Source: Desulfoluna limicola
GTDB lineage: Bacteria; Desulfobacterota; Desulfobacteria; Desulfobacterales; Desulfolunaceae
Assembly: GCF_021654575.1 (NCBI RefSeq)
Contig: NZ_AP024488.1
Span: 5,169,501-5,233,500, forward strand
Direction: 5' to 3'
Length of the DNA: 64,000 nucleotides
Shown here: piece by piece, positions 28,581-38,697 of the stretch
Layout of the letters: every line of letters begins with the position of its first letter
How positions within the stretch are numbered: position 1 is the first letter of the stretch
Made by a program: the position numbers and the translations under genes
The notes under the pieces: model-generated
What the model saw: the letters and a program-made list of their open reading frames with translations, nothing else
Told to the model about the DNA's origin: nothing
The model's database searches: none

Positions 28581-28620
28581 AAAGGGCGAGTTTCTCTGGG
28601 ATTCAGGGGAACTCGCCTTT
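28581..28620 (+). terminator. Hairpin after rpoC
   Basis: Stem AAAGG(G)CGAGTT/AACTCGCCTTT (left arm 28581-28592 with one bulged G, right arm 28610-28620) with a 17-base loop. The T tract is short, so termination is probably partial. It separates rpoBC from the promoter at 28649. Confidence 0.6.
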
Positions 28621-28648
28621 GACACAAATAGGTAAGGAAAATAATTCC

Positions 28649-28677
28649 TTGACAGAACGGGATGGTATATGTATCAT
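28649..28677 (+). promoter_or_regulatory. Sigma-70 type promoter of the str operon
   Basis: TTGACA (28649-28654), 17-base spacer, TATCAT (28672-28677). This is a near-consensus match placed 55 bases before the rpsL start and just after the rpoC terminator. It is likely to drive rpsL-rpsG-tuf and much of the downstream ribosomal block. Confidence 0.8.
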
Positions 28678-28731
28678 GCCGTATTTTGCGTTTTAGGAAA
28701 ATGACAAACAATTAAAGGAGTTTGGTACGAA

Positions 28732-29103
28732 ATGCCTACTATTAACCAGTTGGTTCGGAAAGGAAGAGCGCGCGCGAAGAAAAAGACCAGCACGCCAGCC
28801 CTGATGGGCGGGCCTCAGAAGCGTGGTGTCTGTACTCGTGTGTACACTTCGACTCCGAAAAAACCAAACTCAGCACTCAGGAAGGTGGCCAGGGTTCGCC
28901 TCACCACAGGCGTTGAAATCACCGCCTATATCCCCGGTATCGGCCACAACCTCCAGGAGCACTCCGTTGTTCTTGTTCGTGGTGGTCGAGTGAAAGACCT
29001 TCCGGGTGTCCGTTACACCATTGTAAGGGGTACCCTTGATACGCTGGGTGTGGAAGACAGAAAGCAGAGTCGCTCGAAGTACGGTGCTCGTAAGCCCAAG
29101 TAA
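28732..29103 (+). CDS. rpsL: 30S ribosomal protein S12
   Basis: 123 residues with the decoding-centre loops TPKKPNSALRKVARV and GGRVKDLPGVRY; the lysines altered in streptomycin-resistant mutants are the normal ones. It monitors codon-anticodon pairing. First gene of the str operon, with AAAGGAG upstream. Confidence 0.98.
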   Translation: MPTINQLVRKGRARAKKKTSTPALMGGPQKRGVCTRVYTSTPKKPNSALRKVARVRLTTGVEITAYIPGIGHNLQEHSVVLVRGGRVKDLPGVRYTIVRGTLDTLGVEDRKQSRSKYGARKPK

Positions 29104-29155
29104 CCGACTCTCCATCTGATCGTTAACCAAGATTTGTTTCAAAGAGTGAGAAGCT

Positions 29156-29626
29156 ATGCCAAGAAGAAGGGAAGTTCCCCATAGACCGGTAATGCCCGAT
29201 CCCCGATACAAGAGTGAGCTTGTTACCCGGTTTGTCGCGGCCATTATGCTCGATGGGAAGAAAAGCACCGCTGAGAAGATTTTCTACGGCGCCTTTGACA
29301 TCATTGAGGAGAAGAGCGGCCAGTCGCCCCTTGAGGTGTTTGAAAAAGCCCTCGAGAATGTGCGCCCTGCCATCGAGGTTAAGTCCCGAAGGGTAGGGGG
29401 GTCCACCTATCAGGTCCCCACTGAAATCCGTCCTTCCAGACGCCGGGCCCTGGCCATTCGCTGGGTGATTGATTATTCCCGCAAGCGGTCTGAGAAGTCC
29501 ATGTCTGCTAAGCTCGCAGCCGAAATGATGGACGCTGCAAGCAACCGCGGCGCCTCTGTCAAGAAGCGCGAAGACACCCACAAGATGGCCGACGCGAACA
29601 AGGCATTCGCCCACTACAGGTGGTAA
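29156..29626 (+). CDS. rpsG: 30S ribosomal protein S7
   Basis: 156 residues. Contains MPRRREVPHRPVMPDPRYKSELVTRFVAAIM, the RVGGSTYQVPTEIRPSRR loop and the C-terminal NKAFAHYRW. S7 nucleates the 3' domain of 16S rRNA and lines the E site. In most bacteria fusA follows; here the next gene is tuf after 129 bases, with no fusA remnant seen. Confidence 0.98.
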   Translation: MPRRREVPHRPVMPDPRYKSELVTRFVAAIMLDGKKSTAEKIFYGAFDIIEEKSGQSPLEVFEKALENVRPAIEVKSRRVGGSTYQVPTEIRPSRRRALAIRWVIDYSRKRSEKSMSAKLAAEMMDAASNRGASVKKREDTHKMADANKAFAHYRW

Positions 29627-29755
29627 TCCGGATCCAATTTATTACGCGACCGATTGCACTGTGTGAGTGAAGCCTTGACCGCTTTATGTCCGCCTGCATG
29701 AAGGCACATACCATCACATTCCGGCCCGCCAGGCCGGAGGAGGAAAAAACCAACC

Positions 29756-30952
<1,197 letters not shown>

Positions 30953-30967
30953 GTGGGTAATCAAATC

Positions 30968-31279
30968 ATGATGATCAATACCAAAATCCGGATCAGACTC
31001 AGAGCATACGATCACAAGCTTCTTGACAAGTCGGCCCTTGATATCGTCGACACAGCAAAGAAGACTGGTGCAAAGATCTGCGGGCCCATTCCGTTGCCCA
31101 CGCGTATCAATAAATTCTGCATTCTTCGCTCACCCCACGTGAACAAGAAGTCACGTGAACAGTTTGAGATCAGAACCCACAAGCGTCTTCTGGACATTCT
31201 TGAGCCGACCCAGCAGACCGTGGACGCTCTGATGAAGCTGGATCTTTCGCCCGGTGTCGATGTAGAGATTAAACTGTAG
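30968..31279 (+). CDS. rpsJ: 30S ribosomal protein S10 (NusE)
   Basis: 103 residues from ATG 30968, ten bases after AGGTGGG; ATG 30971 is an equally family-like start. Motifs RIRLRAYDHKLLDKSA, GPIPLPTR and SPHVNKKSREQFEIRTHKRLLDI are present. Works in the ribosome head and as NusE in antitermination and NusG coupling. Confidence 0.97.
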   Translation: MMINTKIRIRLRAYDHKLLDKSALDIVDTAKKTGAKICGPIPLPTRINKFCILRSPHVNKKSREQFEIRTHKRLLDILEPTQQTVDALMKLDLSPGVDVEIKL

Positions 31280-31296
31280 TTAAGGGGTAGTTACCA

Positions 31297-31929
31297 ATGA
31301 GTAGAGGACTTTTAGGTAAAAAATTGGGGATGACGGGCGTCTACTCCTCTGACGGGAGATACATCCCCGTTACTGTAGTACAGGTAGGCCCCTGCGTCGT
31401 TACTCAGATTAAGACCGAGGATACGGACGGGTACAACGCCGTTCAGATCGGATTCGGTGAGAAAAAAGCCAAGCATACCAACAAGCCCCTCCAGGGCCAT
31501 TTCGCCAAGAGTGGCGAGCGCTTTTTTGCCGATGTCCGTGAATTTGAAGTGGCTGATCCCGCTGCGTACACACTCGGTCAGGAAATCACCGCCGAGATGT
31601 TCGAGGTGGGTGAGCTTGTAGATGTAACCGGGACCTCAAAAGGTCGTGGCTTCTCAGGTACCATCAAGCGTCACGGGTTTTCCCGCGGCCCTGAGACCCA
31701 CGGTTGCCGCAACCACCGAGCTCCTGGCTCCATCGGTTGCAGTGCCTGGCCTGCCAAGGTTTTCAAAGGCAAGAAGCTTCCCGGGCAGTACGGCGGCGTC
31801 AGAAAGACTGTTCGCAACCTGACCGTAGTGGACATCCGTCCCGAAGAGAATGTGGTCCTTATCAAAGGATGCATTCCCGGCTCCAAGTCCGGTCTTGTTG
31901 AGATCAAGAAGCCCAAGTTTGGCAATTAA
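31297..31929 (+). CDS. rplC: 50S ribosomal protein L3
   Basis: 210 residues. Starts GLLGKKLGMTGVYSSDG, with SKGRGFSGTIKRHGFSRGPETHGCRNHRAPGSIG, the loop reaching towards the peptidyl-transferase centre. An early assembly protein of the large subunit; S10 operon order is conserved. Confidence 0.98.
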   Translation: MSRGLLGKKLGMTGVYSSDGRYIPVTVVQVGPCVVTQIKTEDTDGYNAVQIGFGEKKAKHTNKPLQGHFAKSGERFFADVREFEVADPAAYTLGQEITAEMFEVGELVDVTGTSKGRGFSGTIKRHGFSRGPETHGCRNHRAPGSIGCSAWPAKVFKGKKLPGQYGGVRKTVRNLTVVDIRPEENVVLIKGCIPGSKSGLVEIKKPKFGN

Positions 31930-32003
31930 GATGAACATCAACGTGTGTCCAACCGCAGATTCCATGCGAAGTGGATGCATGAAAATAAAAAACGAGGGAA
32001 GTT

Positions 32004-32627
32004 ATGGCTGTCGTTGATGTACTGAATGTTACAGGAGATAAAGTCTCGCAGGCTGAACTTGCGGACGATATCTTCAATGTAGCCGTAAAAGGAAGTGTCC
32101 TTCACGAAGTGGTCAAGATGCAGCTGGCCGGCCGACGTGCCGGAACTGCATCTGTTAAGAACCGCTCCGATATTACCGGTAGCACCAAAAAGCTATACCG
32201 TCAGAAGGGTACCGGCAACGCCCGTTCCGGCTCCGTCAAGTCGCCTTTGCGGCGCGGCGGTGGCGTGACCTTCGGCCCCCAGCCCAAGAGCTGGGCTTTC
32301 AAAGTGCCCAAGAAGGTTCGCCGTCTGGCTCTGAAAATGGCTCTTTCCAGCCGTTTCCAGGCCGAGGACCTCATGGTCGTGAACACCATTGACCTCGCCG
32401 AGGTCAAGACTCAGGCCGTCGTGAAGGTTCTTGCCGATCTCAAAATTGAGAACGCACTGATTGTGACCGACGCGGAAGATATCAAGCTCGAGCTGTCTGC
32501 ACGAAACATCAAAGGCATCAAGGTTATCCGTACCGAAGGCCTCAACGTGTATGATATCCTCAAGTACAAGAAGCTGCTCCTGCTCGAGACTTCCATCAAG
32601 GGAATCGAAGGGAGGCTTTCAGCATGA
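32004..32627 (+). CDS. rplD: 50S ribosomal protein L4
   Basis: 207 residues with the extended loop STKKLYRQKGTGNARSGS, lining the exit tunnel, and GGVTFGPQPKSW. In gamma-proteobacteria L4 also represses the S10 operon; whether it does so here is not visible. Overlaps rplW by 4 bp (ATGA), implying translational coupling. Confidence 0.97.
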   Translation: MAVVDVLNVTGDKVSQAELADDIFNVAVKGSVLHEVVKMQLAGRRAGTASVKNRSDITGSTKKLYRQKGTGNARSGSVKSPLRRGGGVTFGPQPKSWAFKVPKKVRRLALKMALSSRFQAEDLMVVNTIDLAEVKTQAVVKVLADLKIENALIVTDAEDIKLELSARNIKGIKVIRTEGLNVYDILKYKKLLLLETSIKGIEGRLSA

Positions 32628-32911
32628 ATACATTTGATATCATAATCAAGCCGTTGAATACGGAAAAGTCCACTATTTTAAAAGAGACGCTGAATCAGGT
32701 ATCTTTTGAAGTCGCTCCGAAGGCCAACCGGATTGAGATCAAGAAGGCTGTCGAGAAGATCTTCAAAGTCGGCGTGGAAGATGTCCGCACGGTCGTCGTG
32801 AAGGGCAAGGCCAAGCAGCGCGGCAAGATTGTCGGCAAGCGCAAAGACAGGAAGAAAGCGATTGTGACGCTGGTGCCTGGAAGTACCATTGAATTCTTTG
32901 AAGGTGTATAG
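32624..32911 (+). CDS. rplW: 50S ribosomal protein L23
   Basis: 95 residues, start overlapping the rplD stop. Contains IIKPLNTEKSTILKE and VEDVRTVVVKGKAKQRGKIVGKRKDRKKAIVTL. It sits at the tunnel exit and docks trigger factor, SRP and SecYEG. Confidence 0.97.
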   Translation: MNTFDIIIKPLNTEKSTILKETLNQVSFEVAPKANRIEIKKAVEKIFKVGVEDVRTVVVKGKAKQRGKIVGKRKDRKKAIVTLVPGSTIEFFEGV

Positions 32912-32925
32912 ACCGGGAGCGATAA

Positions 32926-33753
32926 ATGGCAGCAATTAGAAAGACCAAACCGACATCACCTGGCCGCAGGCACCAGGAATATTCGACGTTTGAAGGGATT
33001 ACCACCGACAAACCCGAAAAAAGTCTGCTGCGGCCTTTGAAAAAATCCGGCGGACGTAACGTTAACGGCCGGATTACCTGCCGCCACAAAGGCGGTGGTC
33101 ATAAAAGACATTACAGGGTCATCGACTTTAAGCGTGACAAAGTTGGTATCCCTGCTAAAGTAGCGACGATCGAATACGATCCCAACCGCTCTGCACGGAT
33201 TGCACTGCTTCACTACGCCGATGGCGAGAAGCGGTACATCCTGGCCCCCATCAACCTCAATGTGGGTGATCAGATCATGTCCGGCCCCGACGCGGACATC
33301 AAGCCCGGGAACTGCCTCCCCCTGGAGAACATTCCCCTGGGTACCCAGATCCACAACATTGAGCTGAAGGTTGCCAAAGGCGGACAGATTGTACGCGGCG
33401 CCGGTACCTTTGCACAGCTTATGGCCAAAGAGAAGTCTTACGCAATGCTTCGACTTCCCTCTGGTGAAGTACGTATGGTTCTTGCCAAGTGCAAGGCGAC
33501 CATCGGGCGACTTGGAAATACTGAGCATAGCAGCATCAACAAGGGCAAGGCAGGCCGAACTCGCTGGTTGGGTGTTCGACCCAGCGTGCGTGGTGTGGCC
33601 ATGAACCCTGTTGACCATCCCATGGGTGGTGGTGAAGGACGCTCTTCCGGCGGCCGTCATCCTTGTTCACCCTGGGGCGTGCCCTCCAAGGGCTATCGCA
33701 CCAGAAAGAACAAGACCACCGATCGCTACATTGTGAAGCGACGCACGAAGTAA
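32926..33753 (+). CDS. rplB: 50S ribosomal protein L2
   Basis: 275 residues with NGRITCRHKGGGHKRHYR, SARIALLHYADGEKRYILAP and the C-terminal signature VRGVAMNPVDHPMGGGEGRSSGGRHPCSPWG, including the His implicated in peptidyl-transferase assembly. Confidence 0.98.
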   Translation: MAAIRKTKPTSPGRRHQEYSTFEGITTDKPEKSLLRPLKKSGGRNVNGRITCRHKGGGHKRHYRVIDFKRDKVGIPAKVATIEYDPNRSARIALLHYADGEKRYILAPINLNVGDQIMSGPDADIKPGNCLPLENIPLGTQIHNIELKVAKGGQIVRGAGTFAQLMAKEKSYAMLRLPSGEVRMVLAKCKATIGRLGNTEHSSINKGKAGRTRWLGVRPSVRGVAMNPVDHPMGGGEGRSSGGRHPCSPWGVPSKGYRTRKNKTTDRYIVKRRTK

Positions 33754-33809
33754 TGGTCTCACGTAAAAGCTTGTAACGTGTAATTGAAAGATTAAGAACA
33801 GGAGACAAA

Positions 33810-34088
33810 ATGCCACGTTCGCTTAAAAAAGGGCCGTTTGTTGATGCTAAGCTTGTCAAGAAAGTGCTCATGGCTCAGGAGAGCCGATCCAACCAGGTCA
33901 TTCAGACCTGGTCGAGACGATCTACCATCTTCCCTGAAATGGTGGGTTTGACGCTTGCAGTACACAATGGTCGAAAGTTCATTCCGGTATTTGTTACCGA
34001 GAATATGGTTGGTCATAAACTGGGCGAATTCTCACCGACACGCACCTACTGGGGGCATGCGGCTGATAAAAAGACCAAGGGCAAGTAG
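33810..34088 (+). CDS. rpsS: 30S ribosomal protein S19
   Basis: 92 residues, starting MPRSLKKGPFVDAKLVKKV and ending near GEFSPTRTYWGHAADKKTKGK. It forms the S13-S19 complex in the head of the small subunit. ACAGGAGAC ribosome-binding site. Confidence 0.98.
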   Translation: MPRSLKKGPFVDAKLVKKVLMAQESRSNQVIQTWSRRSTIFPEMVGLTLAVHNGRKFIPVFVTENMVGHKLGEFSPTRTYWGHAADKKTKGK

Positions 34089-34123
34089 TGCCCCGTAACC
34101 TTTAAGTAAGAGGATGATTTACA

Positions 34124-34459
34124 ATGGAGGTTAAAGCTGTAGCACGGTATGTGCGAATTTCTCCTTTGAAGGTGCGAAAGATTGTCGGCGCCGTAAAGGG
34201 GAAGCCCGTCGAGGCGGGAATCAATTCGCTCAAATTTATGCCTCAGAAAGCCGCTGCAATCGTCGTGAAGACCCTGCAATCGGCTGTCGCCAACGCCGAT
34301 CACAACAACGAACTTGACGTTGACGCGCTCTTTATAAAAAATATCACCGTGGACCAGGGGCCCAGTCTGAAGAGATTCAGGGCCAGAGCGCGCGGCAGAG
34401 GATCTCGCATCCTGAAGAAAACCAGTCACATCACAGTCGTCGTGGCTGATGAGGCGTAA
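34124..34459 (+). CDS. rplV: 50S ribosomal protein L22
   Basis: 111 residues. Contains VRISPLKVRKIVGAVKGKPV and the tunnel hairpin SLKRFRARARGRGSRILKKTSHITVVV. The macrolide-resistance hairpin region has no visible insertion or deletion. Confidence 0.97.
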   Translation: MEVKAVARYVRISPLKVRKIVGAVKGKPVEAGINSLKFMPQKAAAIVVKTLQSAVANADHNNELDVDALFIKNITVDQGPSLKRFRARARGRGSRILKKTSHITVVVADEA

Positions 34460-34477
34460 CGAAAAGGAGATAATAAG

Positions 34478-35125
34478 TTGGGCCAGAAAGTAAATCCAAT
34501 AGGACTTCGACTCGGGATCAACAAGACCTGGGACTCCCGCTGGTACGCCGACAAGCAGTATGCGGATTTCGTCATGGAAGATTTCCGAATCCGCAAATTT
34601 CTCAAAAAGCGACTGTACCATGCCGGTATTTCCAAGGTGGAGATTGAACGATCTTCCAAGAGGATCCGGCTCCGCATTCACACTGCCCGTCCCGGCATTG
34701 TCATCGGCAAGAAGGGCGCCGAGATCAGTCTTCTCAAGACCGACCTTGTTCGTCTTATCTCCACCGATGGTGAGAAGCGCGACGTGATGATCGACATTCA
34801 GGAAATTAAGCGTCCTGAACTCGATTCTCAGATGGTGGCCGAAAACGTGGCTCTCCAGCTGGAGCGTCGTGTGGCTTTCCGTCGTGCCATGAAGCGCTGT
34901 GTCTCTTCGGCCATGCGTTTTGGCGCCCTGGGCATCAAGATTATCTGTGCCGGCCGACTCGGTGGCGCAGAAATGGCCCGTACCGAATGGTACCGGGAAG
35001 GCAGGGTACCCCTTCATACCCTCCGTGCGGACATCGACTACGGCTTTGCCGAAGCCCATACGACCTATGGGGTCATCGGCATCAAAGTGTTTATTTTCAA
35101 AGGAGAGATCCTGAACAAGGCCTGA
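34478..35125 (+). CDS. rpsC: 30S ribosomal protein S3
   Basis: 215 residues from a TTG start behind AAAAGGAG. Begins GQKVNPIGLRLGINKTWDSRWYADK; the KH domain carries RPGIVIGKKGAEI, and RRAMKRCVSSAMRFGALGIKI follows. It lines the mRNA entry channel and has helicase activity with S4 and S5. Confidence 0.97.
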   Translation: MGQKVNPIGLRLGINKTWDSRWYADKQYADFVMEDFRIRKFLKKRLYHAGISKVEIERSSKRIRLRIHTARPGIVIGKKGAEISLLKTDLVRLISTDGEKRDVMIDIQEIKRPELDSQMVAENVALQLERRVAFRRAMKRCVSSAMRFGALGIKIICAGRLGGAEMARTEWYREGRVPLHTLRADIDYGFAEAHTTYGVIGIKVFIFKGEILNKA

Positions 35126-35165
35126 TTTCCACCTTGTTTTGACAGGATAATGAAGGAGTTTCCAA

Positions 35166-35579
35166 ATGCTGAGTCCTAAAAAGGTCAAATTCAGAAAACA
35201 GCAGCGTGGAAGAATGAGAGGCAAAGCCTATCGTGGTTCTACTCTCAGCTTCGGTGAGTTTGGGCTTCAGGCTACCGAGTGCGGCTACATCAACGCACGT
35301 CAGATCGAGGCAGCCCGTATCGCCATGAACCGAAAAGTGAAGCGTGGTGGCAAGATGTGGATCCGAATTTTTCCGGACAAGCCCATCACCAAAAAGCCTG
35401 CCGAAGTACGAATGGGTAAAGGTAAAGGTTCCACCGAAGCGTGGGTCGCTGTTATCAAGCCCGGCAAGGTTCTTTATGAGCTGGAAGGTGTTCCACGTGA
35501 TTTGGCACGCGAAGCAATGCGCCTTGCCTCACACAAGCTTTCCATTAAAACCCGGTTTATTGAGAGGGGCGACGTCTAA
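35166..35579 (+). CDS. rplP: 50S ribosomal protein L16
   Basis: 137 residues. Starts MLSPKKVKFRKQQRGRMRGKAYRGSTLSFGEFGLQA and carries KPAEVRMGKGKGSTEAWVAVIKPG. Contacts A-site tRNA. Its stop codon overlaps the rpmC start by one base (TAATG). Confidence 0.98.
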   Translation: MLSPKKVKFRKQQRGRMRGKAYRGSTLSFGEFGLQATECGYINARQIEAARIAMNRKVKRGGKMWIRIFPDKPITKKPAEVRMGKGKGSTEAWVAVIKPGKVLYELEGVPRDLAREAMRLASHKLSIKTRFIERGDV

Positions 35580-35770
35580 TGAAAATCAATGATATTCGTG
35601 CCATGGGCAAGGATGATCTGAAGGCGAAACTTCAGGACCTGAAGGAAGAGCACTTCAACCTGCGTTTTCAGCACGGTGTTGGTCAGCTCGAAAAGACCTC
35701 CACGCTGAAAGCTGTGCGCAAGGACATTGCCAAGGTAGAGACGGTCATCCGGGAAACTGAACTTTCTTAA
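35579..35770 (+). CDS. rpmC: 50S ribosomal protein L29
   Basis: 63 residues with MKINDIRAMGKDDLKAKLQDLKEEHFNLRFQHGVGQLEKTS, the typical two-helix hairpin. Located at the tunnel exit near L23. Confidence 0.97.
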   Translation: MKINDIRAMGKDDLKAKLQDLKEEHFNLRFQHGVGQLEKTSTLKAVRKDIAKVETVIRETELS

Positions 35771-35791
35771 AGGTAGAGATAAGTTAGCGCT

Positions 35792-36049
35792 ATGAAAAAA
35801 CGTGGAATGAAAAGACAACTGCAGGGAACTGTAGTGTCCGACAAGATGGATCGAACCGTCGTCGTTCTTGTAGAAAGGCTGGTTAAGCATCCTCTTTACA
35901 AGAAATACATCAAGCGCCACAACAAATATGCAGCCCACGATGCTGAAAACGCTTGCGGCATTGGCGACAAGGTGGTCATCACCGAATGCAGACCGCTGAG
36001 CAAGAGCAAACGGCACCGCGTCAGTAAGATTGTTGACAAGGCGGTTTGA
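35792..36049 (+). CDS. rpsQ: 30S ribosomal protein S17
   Basis: 85 residues; KRQLQGTVVSDKMDRTVVVLVERLVKHPLYKKYIKRHNKYAAHDAEN is the OB-fold signature. Primary 16S rRNA 5'-domain binder. Confidence 0.97.
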   Translation: MKKRGMKRQLQGTVVSDKMDRTVVVLVERLVKHPLYKKYIKRHNKYAAHDAENACGIGDKVVITECRPLSKSKRHRVSKIVDKAV

Positions 36050-36067
36050 TAAAGAAGGAAGACTACG

Positions 36068-36436
36068 ATGATTCAGACAGAAACTAGATTGACCGTGGCA
36101 GATAACTCCGGTGCCAAGGAGCTGTACTGCATCAAGATACTGGGCGGTTCCAAAAAGCGTTATGCAGGTGTTGGCGACATCATCGTCGTATCTGTAAAGG
36201 AAGCCATTCCCAACGCCAAGGTGAAGAAGGGTGACGTGATGAAGGCCGTGATCGTGCGAACGAAAAAGGCCATCAAACGACCCGACGGATCTTACATCCG
36301 CTTTGACGAGAACTCCGCTGTGCTGGTCAACCAGAACCAGGAGCCCATCGGAACTCGTATTTTCGGCCCGGTTGCTAGGGAGCTGAGGGCAAAGCGGTTT
36401 ATGCGTATCATCTCACTGGCTCCTGAAGTCCTTTAA
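36068..36436 (+). CDS. rplN: 50S ribosomal protein L14
   Basis: 122 residues starting MIQTETRLTVADNSGAKELYCIKILGG, with the signature AIPNAKVKKGDVMKAVIVRTKK and the C-terminal RIFGPVARELRAKRFMRIISLAPEVL. Forms an inter-subunit bridge and the RsfS docking site. Confidence 0.98.
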   Translation: MIQTETRLTVADNSGAKELYCIKILGGSKKRYAGVGDIIVVSVKEAIPNAKVKKGDVMKAVIVRTKKAIKRPDGSYIRFDENSAVLVNQNQEPIGTRIFGPVARELRAKRFMRIISLAPEVL

Positions 36437-36475
36437 TACCGGAAACGATCCCGGTCGCTATTTTGGAGACAAATT

Positions 36476-36805
36476 ATGAACAGTGAAAAATCTCATATCC
36501 GAAGAGATGATAAAGTTAAGGTTCTTACTGGAAAGGACAGGGGCAAGATTGGTAAAGTCCTCAAGGTCATCCGGAAAGAAAATCGGGTTGTTGTGGAGAG
36601 CATCAACAAGGTGAAGAGACACCAGAAGCCCAACTTCAAAAATCCCCAGGGCGGGATCATTGAAGCCGAGGCCCCCATTCACCTTTCCAATGTTCAGCTG
36701 ATGTGCAACCACTGCCTTAACCCCATCCGGATAAAGATGAAGGTCCTGGAAGATGGTAAGAAGGTCCGTGTTTGCAGAAAATGCAATGAAACCATCGAAG
36801 CTTAG
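36476..36805 (+). CDS. rplX: 50S ribosomal protein L24
   Basis: 109 residues. The KOW motif is KVLTGKDRGKIGKVLKVIRKENRVVVESIN. The C-terminal part has MCNHCLNPIRI and VCRKCNETIEA, two CxxC pairs that suggest a zinc-binding extension. One of two assembly initiators of the 50S subunit. Confidence 0.96.
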   Translation: MNSEKSHIRRDDKVKVLTGKDRGKIGKVLKVIRKENRVVVESINKVKRHQKPNFKNPQGGIIEAEAPIHLSNVQLMCNHCLNPIRIKMKVLEDGKKVRVCRKCNETIEA

Positions 36806-36825
36806 GGCCAAGGCGGAGGCTGTAA

Positions 36826-37365
36826 ATGTCAGACATTAAAAATAAATATCAGGAAGAAGTGGTTCCCAAGCTGATGGAGACCTTCGGGTATAAAAACCTC
36901 ATGGAGGTTCCCAAGCTTGAGAAAATCGTTCTGAACATGGGTCTGGGTGAGGCTATCAAGAACGGCAAGATCATCGACTCGGCAGCAGCTGAGCTCGCGA
37001 CGATCACCGGTCAGAAGCCTGTCATTACCAAAGCCAAGAAATCCATCGCAGCCTTCAAGCTGCGTGAAGGCATGCCCATCGGATGCATGACGACACTGCG
37101 TAACGAGAAGATGTGGGACTTCCTTAACAGGCTCATCAACATCTCTCTGCCCCGTGTCCGTGACTTCCGTGGTATTTCCGGTAAAGCCTTTGATGGTAGA
37201 GGCAACTACTCTCTGGGCGTTCGTGAGCAGATCATTTTCCCTGAAATCGATTACGACAAGATTGATCAGATCAAGGGCTTGAACATCACGATCGTGACCA
37301 CTGCTAAGAACGATTCGGAAGGCAAAGAGCTTCTTAAGCTCCTCGGAATGCCTTTCCGGAATTAG
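36826..37365 (+). CDS. rplE: 50S ribosomal protein L5
   Basis: 179 residues with MEVPKLEKIVLNMGLGEA, GQKPVITKAKKSIAAFKLREGMPIGCMTTLR and RDFRGISGKAFDGRGNYSLGVREQIIFPEIDYD. Binds 5S rRNA in the central protuberance. Confidence 0.98.
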   Translation: MSDIKNKYQEEVVPKLMETFGYKNLMEVPKLEKIVLNMGLGEAIKNGKIIDSAAAELATITGQKPVITKAKKSIAAFKLREGMPIGCMTTLRNEKMWDFLNRLINISLPRVRDFRGISGKAFDGRGNYSLGVREQIIFPEIDYDKIDQIKGLNITIVTTAKNDSEGKELLKLLGMPFRN

Positions 37366-37442
37366 AGCAACAAGATCTGACTTCATGGAGGGGGCGTAAG
37401 GGAGACCGAGTCCCCACAAGGGAAGTCTGCAAGGAGAAAGCT

Positions 37443-37628
37443 GTGGCGAAGAAATCAATCATGGCGAAAGCCGAACGAGAGCCCAAGTTTAAAGTCCGTG
37501 CGTACAACAGGTGCCCCATGTGCGGGCGACCCAGGGCTTTCATGCGAAAGTTCGGTGTCTGCCGTATCTGTTTCAGGAACCTTGCATCGCACGGCAAGTT
37601 ACCCGGTGTTACTAAGTCGAGCTGGTAG
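37443..37628 (+). CDS. rpsN: 30S ribosomal protein S14, zinc-binding type
   Basis: 61 residues from a GTG start with AAGGAGA upstream. YNRCPMCGRPRAFMRKFGVCRICFRNLASHGKLPGVTKSSW gives the CxxC-CxxC zinc ribbon of the short (type Z) S14. The second in-frame ATG at codon 7 is an alternative start. Confidence 0.97.
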   Translation: MAKKSIMAKAEREPKFKVRAYNRCPMCGRPRAFMRKFGVCRICFRNLASHGKLPGVTKSSW

Positions 37629-37687
37629 GACTATCCTGCCCTCGATACTGGTATGAACCTTTACAGTACTATTCAACGGAGTAAATC

Positions 37688-38086
37688 ATGACGATGAGTG
37701 ATCCTATTGCGGATTTGTTAACACGCATCCGCAATGCCGGCAAAGCCAAGTTCCCCAAAGTCGATATCCCCGGATCCAAGCTCAAGGTGGAAATCGCGCG
37801 GGTTCTTCAGGAGCAGGGCTTTATCAAGAACTACAAGTTTGTCGAAGACGGGAAGCAGGGCATGCTGAGGCTGTACCTCAAGTACGATCAGGCAGGTACG
37901 CACGCCATTTTCGGAATCACAAGAGTGAGCAAGCCCAGCCGACGTGTATATGCCAAGTACAAGGACCTGAAGCCGGTCCTCAATGGACTCGGTGTGGCCG
38001 TGGTCTCCACCTCCAAGGGGGTAATGACCGATAAGCAGGCCAAGTCGCAAAAACTTGGCGGAGAAATTCTCTGCAATATTTGGTAG
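37688..38086 (+). CDS. rpsH: 30S ribosomal protein S8
   Basis: 132 residues; starts MTMSDPIADLLTRIRNAGKAKFPKVDIPGSKLK and ends STSKGVMTDKQAKSQKLGGEILCNIW. It is the translational repressor of the spc operon in Escherichia coli; no S8-like site was identified here. Confidence 0.98.
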   Translation: MTMSDPIADLLTRIRNAGKAKFPKVDIPGSKLKVEIARVLQEQGFIKNYKFVEDGKQGMLRLYLKYDQAGTHAIFGITRVSKPSRRVYAKYKDLKPVLNGLGVAVVSTSKGVMTDKQAKSQKLGGEILCNIW

Positions 38087-38101
38087 CAAGGGAGCGACAT
38101 A

Positions 38102-38635
38102 ATGTCTCGAATTGGAAAAAAGCCCATTGTGCTGCCTGAATCCGTCAAGGCGGCCTATGCGGACAAAAAACTTGTAGTTGAAGGCCCCAAAGGCAAGCTG
38201 GAACAGGATATCCATCCTGTGGTGGACCTGAAGATTGAGGACAACGTCATTTCCGTTGAAATCATCGATAACGTTCGCGATGCCGGAGCGTATCATGGAA
38301 TGGTCCGAGCCATTGCCGCCAATATGGTGACTGGCGTCAGTACAGGATTTGAAAAGGCCCTTGAGGTCAATGGTATCGGCTACAAGGTGGATGTACAGGG
38401 TCAGACGATCATTTTGAACGTCGGATTTTCACACGCCGTCAGCTATGAACTTCCCAAAGGCATCACTGCCACGGTCGAGAAGAACATTCTCAAGATCATG
38501 GGCGCTGACAAGCAGTTGGTGGGCCAGGTAGCCGCCAACATCCGTGACGTTCGACCCCCCGAGCCCTTCAAGGGCAAAGGGATCAAATATGTCGACGAGC
38601 ACATCCAGAGAAAAGCTGGAAAGACAGGAAAATAA
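38102..38635 (+). CDS. rplF: 50S ribosomal protein L6
   Basis: 177 residues, MSRIGKKPIVLPESVKA to the C-terminal PPEPFKGKGIKYVDEHIQRKAGKTGK signature. Binds near the sarcin-ricin loop. Confidence 0.98.
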   Translation: MSRIGKKPIVLPESVKAAYADKKLVVEGPKGKLEQDIHPVVDLKIEDNVISVEIIDNVRDAGAYHGMVRAIAANMVTGVSTGFEKALEVNGIGYKVDVQGQTIILNVGFSHAVSYELPKGITATVEKNILKIMGADKQLVGQVAANIRDVRPPEPFKGKGIKYVDEHIQRKAGKTGK

Positions 38636-38671
38636 TAAGCCTGACTTTGTTCCGCCAGCTATGGTGTGGAC

Positions 38672-38697
38672 GGGGCCTGAGATCTTCTCGGGTCCCC
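38672..38697 (+). other. Hairpin in the rplF-rplR spacer
   Basis: The 96-base gap, unusually long for this operon, contains an 11-bp stem with one bulged T (38672-38682 with 38686-38697) and a 3-base loop. No T tract follows. It may be a processing or regulatory site. Confidence 0.45.
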